NCBI GenBank assembly: GCA_002395865.1
Contig: DGVE01000041.1
Location: 1-21,484, forward strand
Source: Lachnospiraceae bacterium UBA4292
GTDB lineage: Bacteria; Bacillota; Clostridia; Lachnospirales; Lachnospiraceae
DNA: 21,484 bases
Direction: 5' to 3'
Numbering within the stretch: the first letter of the stretch is position 1; each line of letters starts with the position of its first letter. The translations under genes were made by a program, and so were the position numbers. Below, piece by piece: positions 7,267 through 14,131 of this stretch. The notes beneath the pieces were generated by a model. It did no database searches. It saw only the letters and a list, made by a program, of their open reading frames with translations, and was not told the origin of the DNA.

Positions 7267-8211
7267 TTATCTGCCAAGCTCTGACATTATCCTCTTCGCG
7301 ATGCCCTCGCCGTCAAGACAGTACTTGTGCAGAAGCTCGAGTGCGGGACCGGACTCGCCGAAGGTATCCTCAACACCGATGCGGCTCATCTTAACGGGGA
7401 ACTCCTCGCAGAGCACCTCTGCGACTGCGCTCCCGAGTCCGCCGATCACAGAATGCTCCTCAGCAGTAAATATCCTTCCCGTCTTCTTGGCCGCCTCGAC
7501 TATGATCTTTCTGTCGATGGGCTTGATGGTGTGGATGTTTACAAGCTGAGCACTGATGCCGTTTGCAGCGAGTATATCACAGGCCGTTATGGACTCTGCC
7601 ACCTCGAGACCCGTGGCGATGATGGTGCAGTCGCTTCCGTCGCGAAGAATCTCTCCCTTGCCTACCTCGAAATGATAATCCGGGCGGTCATTGATGACCG
7701 GAACGGCCAGACGGCCGAAACGCAGATAAACAGGTCCCTGCATCATATATGCGGCGCGGACAGCGGCTCTCGCCTCCACATCGTCCGCGGGATTGATTAT
7801 GGTCATGCCCGGGATTGCTCTCATAAGAGCGATATCCTCGTTGCACTGGTGTGTGGCACCGTCCTCGCCGACAGAGATGCCTGCGTGTGTGGCACCGATC
7901 TTTACATTGAGGTGAGGGTAGCCGATGGAGTTTCTTACCTGCTCGTAGGCACGTCCGGCCGCAAACATCGCAAATGATGAGCAGAAGGGAACGAAGCCCA
8001 TGGTCGAAAGACCTGCTGCGACACCCATCATATTCGCCTCCGCGATACCGCAGTCGATATGTCTGTCGGGGAACTCCTTCTTGAAAACAGCTGTCTGTGT
8101 GGCAGCCGCGAGATCCGCGTCAAGCACCAGGAGGTTATCATATTCTTTTCCGAGCTCCACGAGCGCTGCGCCGTAGCTGGCTCTGGTAGCGACCTTTTTT
8201 ACATCTGACAT
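7267..8211 (-). CDS. Transketolase, C-terminal subunit
   Basis: This 314-residue protein holds the pyrimidine-binding and C-terminal domains of transketolase, which in many Firmicutes and archaea are encoded apart from the pyrophosphate domain. Together the two subunits would move two-carbon ketol units between sugar phosphates in the non-oxidative pentose phosphate pathway, using thiamine diphosphate. The key block is CGIAEANMMGVAAGLSTMG (54-72), whose Glu58 should activate the cofactor. Then come FCSSFAMFAAGRAYEQVRN (76-94) and the C-terminal Rossmann-like domain with EEHSVIGGLGSAVAEVL. The start overlaps the end of the N-terminal subunit gene by 13 bases, and GAGGAG lies upstream, so the subunits are probably coupled at 1:1. 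It could be confused with DXP synthase or pyruvate dehydrogenase E1-beta, but the paired N-terminal subunit next door supports transketolase. Confidence 0.93.
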   Translation of the reverse strand: MSDVKKVATRASYGAALVELGKEYDNLLVLDADLAAATQTAVFKKEFPDRHIDCGIAEANMMGVAAGLSTMGFVPFCSSFAMFAAGRAYEQVRNSIGYPHLNVKIGATHAGISVGEDGATHQCNEDIALMRAIPGMTIINPADDVEARAAVRAAYMMQGPVYLRFGRLAVPVINDRPDYHFEVGKGEILRDGSDCTIIATGLEVAESITACDILAANGISAQLVNIHTIKPIDRKIIVEAAKKTGRIFTAEEHSVIGGLGSAVAEVLCEEFPVKMSRIGVEDTFGESGPALELLHKYCLDGEGIAKRIMSELGR

Positions 8212-9038
8212 AATCTCTTCTCCTCCTCGTTAAGCTCGTTCATGGCGATCTCGTACTCCGCGTCGTTCGGCGCCTTGCCGTGCCAGCCGACGCTTCCCTC
8301 CATGTAGGATACGCCCTTGCCCTTTAAAGTCTTCATGATGATGGCCGTGGGTCTTTCCTTCTCCTCGCGCGCCTTTGCGAACGCGTCGCGAAGCTGGTCG
8401 AAGTCATTGCCGTCGGCAACATTTATAACATTGAAATTGAATGCTTCGAACTTTTTGTCGATCGGATAGGGCGAGTTGACCTCGTCAATGGGGCCGTCGA
8501 TCTGAAGGCCGTTGTTGTCCACGATGACAACGAGATTCGAAAGCTTTCTGAAACCCGCGAACATGGCAGCCTCCCATACCTGGCCCTCCTCTATCTCGCC
8601 GTCGCCGAGAAGAGTGTACACTCTTAAGCTGCTGCCCTTTCTCTTGGCGCCTAAAGCCATGCCGACAGCGGCGCTGATGCCCTGTCCGAGCGAGCCTGAG
8701 GACATATCCACACCCGGTGTGTGGCCGAGGCAGGGATGTCCCTGAAGGTTCGAGCCTACATGTCTCAAGGTCTTTAACTCCTCAACGGGGAAATATCCGC
8801 GGTTTGCGAGTGCGGAATAGAGTCCGGGCGCTGTATGTCCCTTTGAGAGCACGAAACGGTCTCTCTCGGGATCATCCGGGTGCTTCGGGTCGATATTCAT
8901 CTCCTCGAAGTAGAGATATGTAAAGAGATCTGCGGCTGAGAGCGATCCGCCCGGGTGCCCGCATTTTGCGGAGTGAACGCCCTCTATGATGCCCTTTCTG
9001 ACTTGCAGTGCCTTCTTTTGCAGTTCAAGCTTGTCCAT
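8199..9038 (-). CDS. Transketolase, N-terminal subunit
   Basis: This 279-residue subunit binds the thiamine diphosphate pyrophosphate group. Visible motifs are CGHPGGSLSAAD (26-37), LSKGHTAPGLY (64-74) and SSGSLGQGISAAVGMALGAK (113-132). The classic thiamine diphosphate and Mg binding signature runs from GDGEIEEGQ (145-153) to VIVDNNGLQIDG (171-182). The length is normal for the N-terminal half of a split transketolase. The start is clear: AAGGAGG lies just upstream of ATG 9038, and the next upstream in-frame sequence is intergenic. It is the first gene of the long leftward run, and a promoter with an extended -10 lies about 40 bases upstream. Function is confident from motifs and pairing. 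Confidence 0.94.
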   Translation of the reverse strand: MDKLELQKKALQVRKGIIEGVHSAKCGHPGGSLSAADLFTYLYFEEMNIDPKHPDDPERDRFVLSKGHTAPGLYSALANRGYFPVEELKTLRHVGSNLQGHPCLGHTPGVDMSSGSLGQGISAAVGMALGAKRKGSSLRVYTLLGDGEIEEGQVWEAAMFAGFRKLSNLVVIVDNNGLQIDGPIDEVNSPYPIDKKFEAFNFNVINVADGNDFDQLRDAFAKAREEKERPTAIIMKTLKGKGVSYMEGSVGWHGKAPNDAEYEIAMNELNEEEKRLCQM

Positions 9039-9079
9039 AAAAACCTCCTTGTTTTTGCATTAAAGCATACCTGTTCCAT

Positions 9080-9088
9080 ACTATAACA
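9080..9088 (-). promoter_or_regulatory. Putative extended -10 promoter for the transketolase run
   Basis: On the minus strand the sequence reads TGTTATAGT, an extended -10 (TGnTATAGT) with the hexamer at 9080-9085. The best -35 at normal spacing (GTGAAA) is poor, which an extended -10 can offset. The hexamer lies 41 bases before the ATG at 9038, giving a leader of about 35 bases that contains AAGGAGG. It is the only good promoter-like element upstream of the transketolase pair. Confidence 0.5.
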
Positions 9089-9191
9089 TAGAACTTAACA
9101 TTTTTCACCAACAAAATTCGCAAATCAGCAAAAGAATCGCAAAAAATACCTCGGGTGGGGATTCGATGATACGTTAGACCCATAAAAAAAA

Positions 9192-9208
9192 TGTAAAATA
9201 AATGTAAA
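9192..9208. promoter_or_regulatory. TTTACA direct repeats, 11-bp period (possible operator)
   Basis: On the minus strand TTTACA occurs twice (9203-9208 and 9192-9197) with 5 bases between, so both lie on the same face of the helix. This matches the form of a PhoP box in Bacillus (TT(A/C/T)ACA repeats about 11 bases apart). It lies just upstream of the putative -35 at 9216. PhoP sites normally have more repeats and the region is AT-rich, so chance or an UP element is quite possible. Confidence 0.25.
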
Positions 9209-9215
9209 TTTACTA

Positions 9216-9244
9216 TTGCGAAATCGTTTCAGATAATGTACTAT
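9216..9244 (+). promoter_or_regulatory. Putative sigma-A promoter for the plus-strand membrane protein
   Basis: A -35 TTGCGA (9216-9221) and a -10 TACTAT (9239-9244) are separated by 17 bases. Each matches four of six consensus bases. The expected start near 9251 would give a leader of about 40 bases with AGGAGG at 9275-9280. The whole gap 9039-9291 is AT-rich and serves two divergent units; apart from these elements I see no gene or strong RNA structure in it. Confidence 0.45.
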
Positions 9245-9291
9245 CAATCAGTAGGAAATACATCACATCCCATCAGGAGGCACTGCATAAC

Positions 9292-9912
9292 ATGAAAAAG
9301 AAACCGATCATTGCATCTGTAATCATTCTCCTTGTCTTCGGAGCACTGACCATTTTTCTGACCATCTACACTATGGACAGACTTCTGGGAAAGGACGTTG
9401 ATTTCTATGAGCTCATAGAGAACAACGATCCGTCCTCTATGAAGGGCAAATACGTCTCGCTCCATGTGGACGGCGTTTTAGGCAACTATGCCGAGATGCA
9501 GCACAAGATCAACGGCATCATCCCCGCCGGTACCGATCAGTACTATGTGGTCTGGCTCGATAATGACTACGTCATATCACTCAAGGTCAAGAGCAAGGAC
9601 ACCATCAACAAGCTTGAGGAGCTCACCGACGATACTTGGGACTACATCGACGAAAAACGTAACGATCTTCCTGACGGCATCGTGGTCAAGGGTACCATCT
9701 CCACCACCAACAGCAAGATAGAGCCCTTCTATAAGGAGGCCCTTCAGAAGCTCGGCGTCCTTGACAGCGATTCCATCACGAAGCCCTACTATCTGACCAT
9801 CGATATCACCGAGGATCGCACGACTGCATTCCTCGAGGTTGGCTTCTGCCTGCTGATGACACTGGTAGGCCTTATCATGCTGATATCAAATATCAAGAAC
9901 AGGTATAACTAA
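9292..9912 (+). CDS. Two-pass membrane protein of unknown function
   Basis: I do not recognise this 206-residue protein with confidence. The only plus-strand gene in the window, it has a membrane segment near the N-terminus (about 6-27, IIASVIILLVFGALTIFLTI) and another near the C-terminus (about 180-199). A domain of about 150 residues lies between them, probably outside the cell if the KKK start stays in. The middle part has alternating strands (KYVSLHVDGVLGNY, YYVVWLDNDYVISLKVK) and an acidic helix, with no catalytic motif. AGGAGG lies 11 bases before the ATG, a slightly long spacing. Its own promoter lies upstream and a strong shared terminator downstream, so it is a single-gene unit wedged between the two minus-strand acylation regions. 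A sensor or envelope-maintenance role would be a guess. Confidence 0.8.
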   Translation: MKKKPIIASVIILLVFGALTIFLTIYTMDRLLGKDVDFYELIENNDPSSMKGKYVSLHVDGVLGNYAEMQHKINGIIPAGTDQYYVVWLDNDYVISLKVKSKDTINKLEELTDDTWDYIDEKRNDLPDGIVVKGTISTTNSKIEPFYKEALQKLGVLDSDSITKPYYLTIDITEDRTTAFLEVGFCLLMTLVGLIMLISNIKNRYN

Positions 9913-9933
9913 GACTGTTTCAGACAGCGAATA

Positions 9934-9977
9934 AAAAAGATCCTTCGACTCGTATACGCGTTTCGAAGGATCTTTTT
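9934..9977. terminator. Bidirectional rho-independent terminator
   Basis: GATCCTTCGA (9939-9948) pairs perfectly with TCGAAGGATC (9963-9972) across a 14-base loop, flanked by AAAAA on the left and TTTTT on the right. It therefore ends in a U-tract whichever way it is transcribed. It lies between the convergent ends of the plus-strand membrane protein and cassette B. Confidence 0.92.
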
Positions 9978-9985
9978 CTTTTCAT

Positions 9986-10474
9986 CTACTCTCCCGACGC
10001 GAGCTTCTCCCACGCCTGAAGCACCTCGGGGGCCTTCTCGTCTATTATCAGCCCCGCATACGGCCAGTGCACGAAGATCTGTGCCGCATTTATCTTTACC
10101 ATCTGCTCCACGCCGTAGTTCTTGAATACGTTCACGCGGTCATCTATCCTCTCCTGAAGAGCAGCCTTCACCGCCTCAGTCTGCGACTTGTCGCCTATGC
10201 GCAGTATCAGTATCTCCTTCGCGTCCATATTTGTCGCCGGAACATAAAGCACATGCTCCACCGTATCGGGCTCTATGCCGTAGAGATTTCGGATATCGAG
10301 GGACTTGCCCTCCTTCATATCCTCCTCACCCGTTATCGACAACGCCTTATTCATAAACTCGGAGATATCTGCTTCGGCGATCTTCTGTGGCCTCAGTATC
10401 AGCACAGCCACCGCAGCGATCACCGCAAATACAGCGATCTCCAGCGCTATAAGTGCTCTGTTAGCCTTTTTCAT
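9986..10474 (-). CDS. DUF4358-family membrane-anchored protein, cassette B
   Basis: This 162-residue protein begins MKKANRALIALEIAVFAVIA, a single membrane segment, followed by an extracytoplasmic domain of the DUF4358 type. The shared core is visible as KEILILRIGDKSQTEAVKAA and VNVFKNYGVEQMVKINAAQI, aligning with the equivalent block of the cassette A copy. The open frame extends upstream to 10657, but the ATG at 10474 overlaps the SGNH lipoprotein stop as ATGA, and it starts with MKK plus a membrane helix like its paralogue, so the shorter start is clear. It has no cysteines, whereas the cassette A copy has three outside the membrane. It is the last gene of cassette B. Function is unknown; the repeated pairing with an SGNH lipoprotein suggests they act together. 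Confidence 0.8.
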   Translation of the reverse strand: MKKANRALIALEIAVFAVIAAVAVLILRPQKIAEADISEFMNKALSITGEEDMKEGKSLDIRNLYGIEPDTVEHVLYVPATNMDAKEILILRIGDKSQTEAVKAALQERIDDRVNVFKNYGVEQMVKINAAQIFVHWPYAGLIIDEKAPEVLQAWEKLASGE

Positions 10475-11460
10475 ACAAGCACATCCTCCCAGTCGGTCAC
10501 TACCGCGGTGACATATTTCAGCCAGAGGTTGTAGAATATCTTGTTGAAATGTATGCCATCCGCAAGATATAAAGGCTGCGACACCATCCAGTGCAGGTCG
10601 ATGTAGGTCACATCCGCGGTCGGACACCAGGCCCGAAGCTGGTCGTCGAACATCCACGACCGAGCCAGATCCTCCCTGGCGGCCGCCACCGCATTGCTCG
10701 GAGGCAGGAGCGCGCAGATATATATCTTTACCCCGGGCACCCTCTCACGCAGGAGGTTCACAAGCGCCGCGTACTTTTCGCAATATGACACCGGATCCTC
10801 GTGGTCAACATCTCCCAGACCCTTGAAGAATACCACCTTCTCCGGAAATACGGATGCAGCTGCCTCCACATACGGCGTGATCTCCTTGAGCAGAACTCCC
10901 CTCTTGAAAAACACCATGCTCTCGGGCACCATACCCTCCGTCACCAGCGCCTGCGTGACCGAATCACCTACGAATACAGTTCCCGAAAGCTTGGAAAGAA
11001 GGTTTGCGTGTTCCTCGGAGCTTAACAGGCTGATATTTCCTTCAGCCACCTGAGCGCTCCACGCGGCCATCGCCTCCTCCTTCACCTGCTCCTTCGTTTT
11101 CGCGCTCGGTGCAGGCTCGGTTGGTATCTCCTCTGTCGTTGTTTCGATGTCCGGATCCTCATCCGTGACCGGGTTATCGTCTGTCTGCGCCTCCTGTGTC
11201 GCAGGCTGTGTGTCCGGCCTGATGGGCTCCTGCGTTATCTGTTCAGGGGTATCGGGTTCCTGCGCGGTCTGCTCCTGCGTAACGGTCTGCGAGGGCTTCG
11301 CGGTCTGCTCCCTCTGATAAGCCACCACCTCCTCCACGGCTATTGCCTCCATGGAGGACATATACTCCCTGGCCTCTTTGTATCTGTCCTCCTCCTTTGC
11401 ACAGCCTGCCGTGAGCATGCATGCGATCAGAGGACCTATGATATAACCTGTTCTTTTCAT
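10471..11460 (-). CDS. SGNH/GDSL-like lipoprotein, cassette B
   Basis: This is a 329-residue lipoprotein. The signal MKRTGYIIGPLIACMLTAGC gives Cys20. Then comes a helical stretch and a long Thr/Gln/Glu/Pro-rich linker (about 52-118), probably spanning the cell wall. The SGNH-like domain has FVGDSVTQ (163-170; Ser167 as nucleophile), a block III region reading KGLGD (213-217) and DGIHF (301-305; Asp301, His304). The usual GxND of block III is here GLGD, so the Asn that normally helps form the oxyanion hole is missing. The cassette A paralogue has the opposite pattern: GNS in block I but intact GVND. The start is preceded by GGGTGAAAG and lies 13 bases after the DHHW stop. The role is likely glycan acyl transfer or removal; the order of events with the DHHW protein is unknown. 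Confidence 0.82.
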   Translation of the reverse strand: MKRTGYIIGPLIACMLTAGCAKEEDRYKEAREYMSSMEAIAVEEVVAYQREQTAKPSQTVTQEQTAQEPDTPEQITQEPIRPDTQPATQEAQTDDNPVTDEDPDIETTTEEIPTEPAPSAKTKEQVKEEAMAAWSAQVAEGNISLLSSEEHANLLSKLSGTVFVGDSVTQALVTEGMVPESMVFFKRGVLLKEITPYVEAAASVFPEKVVFFKGLGDVDHEDPVSYCEKYAALVNLLRERVPGVKIYICALLPPSNAVAAAREDLARSWMFDDQLRAWCPTADVTYIDLHWMVSQPLYLADGIHFNKIFYNLWLKYVTAVVTDWEDVLV

Positions 11461-11473
11461 GATCTTTCACCCA

Positions 11474-12631
11474 TCACTGCTCTATCACCAGTGTAAATGA
11501 ATTATCCTCCAGAAAAGTATTCCTGCTGTAGCACACCAGGACCTTCCTGTCGCGGTACTGGCTCGCAAGAAGCGTCGCGTCCCCGTCGTAGAACCTCGGG
11601 TCGATAAAGGTTATCTCCTCGAAATCGTCCAGAAGATACGGCAGCAGCGCGTTGAAATACGAATCCTTGAATACCAAAAGCTTTCCGGCTCCCTTGTGCG
11701 ACGTCTTTATCGTCACCTCGCCATAGTTACCGCCCATAAATACCGTGTAAGGGTCGGGTCCGTCCACCGCATCCATGTCGTATATCGTAGTCGTATAACC
11801 GGTTTGGCCGGATATTCTGACGAGTATCATGGGCATTCTGTCCGGAACCGGTATGTCGATTGTATCGGTCTTAAGAGCCGTTCCGTACTTTGCCGCGAGA
11901 GTTCCGCCAAAACCCCCGCACACCGGCAGGAGCTTATACTCCTTTGCCTCCATACCCCAGAGCTTCATCAGCTCTTTGTAGGCTTCGTATGCGCCCGCGC
12001 TCGTCCAGTGGTGATCCGTACGGTAGTACACCTGCGTGCCGCCCTCGTAAGCTTTCAGAAGCGCATCGCGGACATCGCACACATTTACTGAAGATGGAAG
12101 CTTATCCGTAAGCTCGGAAAATGCCTCGAGTCTATCCTGCGTGCCCTCCCGCGCATATCCGGGCAGCAGGTCCGAGCAAACATCCGCCGCGGCAGGTACC
12201 GCTAAAAGCGTGATATCCTGCCATATATCGCAGGCACGCAGCAGTGCGCTGTACGCGGATGGGAGCTTTTCACCGGGCACCTTCGGCATATCCATCAGGT
12301 AACCGTCGGCGCACCTGTACACTCCGCCGTTTTCCCTGTTAAAAGTCGCGCTCTTTACCGCGCAGTACGCGCTCATCAGCGCGTCCCGCCCCGCGACCTG
12401 GTCCTTCGCGTACTCCTCGAAGCCCTCCTCGAACCTACCGTCAAGAACCGCTCCGTTTTCCGCTGACGGAAACTGCGCAAGGCTCCTCCTCTCCCTGTCG
12501 CTGTATGCGCGGGCGGGGAGAAGTGCGTTTATCAGCGCAAACGCGATCCACACTGCGGGGATCAGATATACACATATCAGTTTGCGGGCGGGATCCTTTT
12601 TCCTTCGTCCGCCCTTTTTCACATCAGTCAT
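11474..12631 (-). CDS. DHHW-family (AlgX/AlgJ-like) O-acetyltransferase partner, cassette B
   Basis: This 385-residue protein has a basic start (MTDVKKGGRRKKDPARK), one membrane anchor at about 18-38 and an extracytoplasmic SGNH-like domain. The signature TDHHWTSAGAY lies at 205-215. MGGNYGEVTIKT (299-310) and FKDSYFNALLPYL (321-333; Ser324 as candidate nucleophile) follow, then ITFIDPRFY. The early block YSDRERRSLAQFP (43-55) matches YSSREKRVLASFP of the cassette A copy, showing common descent. AGGGG upstream of the ATG overlaps the MBOAT stop region, leaving a 9-base gap, so the MBOAT and DHHW proteins are probably made together. By analogy with alginate and peptidoglycan systems it would accept an acyl group from the MBOAT and place it on a glycan. 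The target is unknown. Confidence 0.86.
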   Translation of the reverse strand: MTDVKKGGRRKKDPARKLICVYLIPAVWIAFALINALLPARAYSDRERRSLAQFPSAENGAVLDGRFEEGFEEYAKDQVAGRDALMSAYCAVKSATFNRENGGVYRCADGYLMDMPKVPGEKLPSAYSALLRACDIWQDITLLAVPAAADVCSDLLPGYAREGTQDRLEAFSELTDKLPSSVNVCDVRDALLKAYEGGTQVYYRTDHHWTSAGAYEAYKELMKLWGMEAKEYKLLPVCGGFGGTLAAKYGTALKTDTIDIPVPDRMPMILVRISGQTGYTTTIYDMDAVDGPDPYTVFMGGNYGEVTIKTSHKGAGKLLVFKDSYFNALLPYLLDDFEEITFIDPRFYDGDATLLASQYRDRKVLVCYSRNTFLEDNSFTLVIEQ

Positions 12632-12640
12632 TTAATACCC

Positions 12641-14062
12641 CTAAAATCTGAAATACAAAAACGGATTGTACGAATCGTGCACGAGCGCCATAAGGCACAG
12701 CACCAGAACCGCCAAAAGCCATGCGACGGTAATATATGCATGCTTTTTGTAAAGGTTCTTTAAGAACCTTCCCGTGCCTTTTAAAACACCGATCAGACAC
12801 AGTGCGAATGTGACGCCGTAACCCGACAGTATCCTGCCCATGGTCACAGATCCGGCAGCTCCGGCTATGCCCGCGGTCATTGAAAATCCTCCCGCACCGA
12901 ACATGCCTGCCAGAAACCTCCCCATGCTGCCCATATCGGTGAACGCGAATATCACCCATCCGACGATCACGATAAACATGGTATATATATGCCCTATCAC
13001 CGGGTGCGCCTCTATCCTGCTGCCCCACACATACTTTTCAAGTACAAGCAGCACACCGTAGTAGACGCCCCACAGCATGAAGTTCCATCCCGCCCCGTGC
13101 CAGAAGCCGGTAAGCAGCCACACGATCAGCAGATTTCTTATGTGCTTTTTTACGCCTCCCCTGTTGCCTCCGAGGGGAATGTATACATAGTCGCGAAACC
13201 ACGAGCTAAGCGTTATATGCCATCTTCTCCAGAAGTCGGTCACAGACTTTGCGGTGTAGGGAGCATTGAAATTCACAGGGAATTTAAAGCCGAACATTTC
13301 GCCCAGACCCATTGCCATATCCGAATAGCCCGAGAAATCATAGTAGATCTGCAGCGTAAATGCCGCCGCCCCGATCCAGGTAAAGCCGAAAGACCATTCG
13401 CCGCATTCGGATATCATGGTAAAAAGCTGCCCCATCGGATTGGCCAGAAGCACCTTTTTGCCAAGACCTATGATAAAGCGCCACATTCCCCTGCGAAGCT
13501 TCGCGCTCGTCACGGGGTGATCGCCCAGCTGGTCCTGCATCTCCTTGTATACCACGATCGGGCCCGCGATAAGCTGCGGAAACATCGTGATATAAAGAGC
13601 AAACGAAAGCAGATTCCTCTGCGGCTTGACCCCTCCCCCGGCCACATCGACCACATAGGACAGTGCCTGAAATGTGTAGAAGGATATACCTATCGGAAGA
13701 GCGACCTCTATCTCCTCCACCGGGACGATGTGCCCGAGCACACCGGTGAAGAAGCCCGCGTACTTGAACAGGCCCAGCAGGGAAAGATTCGCGGCCACAG
13801 CGAGGCCGAGATGGAGCCTGATCAGCTTATTGTCCGCATCGGTTACCGCCGCCTCCTTTGCCCGCCCTATCAACGCGCCGAAGGCATAGTTCATCATGAT
13901 GGAGAAAAGCATCAGCAGAAGGTATACCGGCTCTCCCCACGCATAGAAAAACAGGCTGGCAACGAGCAGCACCCCGTTCTTAAAAGAAGCGGGGCACAGA
14001 TAGTACACCAGCCAGAGCGTCGGCAGAAAATATAACAAAAATGTCAGACTTGAAAAAACCAT
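12641..14062 (-). CDS. MBOAT-family membrane O-acyltransferase (AlgI/DltB-like), cassette B
   Basis: This 473-residue multi-pass protein has all the MBOAT blocks: FYAWGEP (39-45), LPIGISFYTFQALSY (122-136), FPQLIAGP (161-168), YDFSGYSDMA (241-250), FWRRWHITLSSWFR (277-290), YIPLGGNR (294-301) and TGFWHGAGWNF (318-328), with His322 as the invariant residue. It is about 16 residues longer than the cassette A copy, mostly from an insertion at about 66-84 in a loop. Nucleotide identity with the other MBOAT is limited to short conserved cores, for example 13318-13335 against 2949-2966. That indicates an old duplication or separate acquisition. It is the first gene of cassette B, 69 bases after mfd, with a possible promoter in the gap. 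Confidence 0.93.
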   Translation of the reverse strand: MVFSSLTFLLYFLPTLWLVYYLCPASFKNGVLLVASLFFYAWGEPVYLLLMLFSIMMNYAFGALIGRAKEAAVTDADNKLIRLHLGLAVAANLSLLGLFKYAGFFTGVLGHIVPVEEIEVALPIGISFYTFQALSYVVDVAGGGVKPQRNLLSFALYITMFPQLIAGPIVVYKEMQDQLGDHPVTSAKLRRGMWRFIIGLGKKVLLANPMGQLFTMISECGEWSFGFTWIGAAAFTLQIYYDFSGYSDMAMGLGEMFGFKFPVNFNAPYTAKSVTDFWRRWHITLSSWFRDYVYIPLGGNRGGVKKHIRNLLIVWLLTGFWHGAGWNFMLWGVYYGVLLVLEKYVWGSRIEAHPVIGHIYTMFIVIVGWVIFAFTDMGSMGRFLAGMFGAGGFSMTAGIAGAAGSVTMGRILSGYGVTFALCLIGVLKGTGRFLKNLYKKHAYITVAWLLAVLVLCLMALVHDSYNPFLYFRF

Positions 14063-14131
14063 CTGCTACCGGAGCCTCCGACTATAATTCTCTGTTTTAT
14101 GTTACCACTCGCTGCGCGGGTGATATCATTA
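14063..14131 (-). promoter_or_regulatory. Gap between mfd and cassette B with possible -10 and leader hairpin
   Basis: On the minus strand a TATAGT at 14081-14086 is a good -10, but the -35 at 17 bases (GTGGTA) is poor. It lies only 18 bases before the MBOAT ATG, so any leader would be about 12 bases. The ribosome site GGAGG sits within CGGAGGCTCCG, a short self-complementary stretch that might partly hide it. An imperfect hairpin (14106-14122) after the mfd stop has no U-tract and is not a convincing terminator, so read-through from mfd is also possible. Confidence 0.3.

Noticed and set aside
9116..9178. Inverted short repeats (GAATC/GATTC, TCGCAAA copies) in the divergent gap
   Set aside because: The arms are only about five bases with long uneven spacing, as expected by chance in AT-rich DNA.
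10475..10657. 61-codon N-terminal extension of the cassette B DUF4358 frame
   Set aside because: It overlaps the SGNH lipoprotein coding sequence, has no signal, and the internal ATG shows the coupled ATGA overlap and an MKK-plus-membrane start like the paralogue.
12989..14035. Plus-strand open frame of 348 codons opposite the cassette B MBOAT
   Set aside because: The translation is Arg/His/Pro-rich with no domain, and it lies exactly antisense to a well-conserved MBOAT gene.
1149..14062. The two cassettes as a recent DNA duplication or mobile element
   Set aside because: Nucleotide identity is confined to short conserved cores, and there are no flanking repeats or transposase; the proteins have diverged along their whole length.
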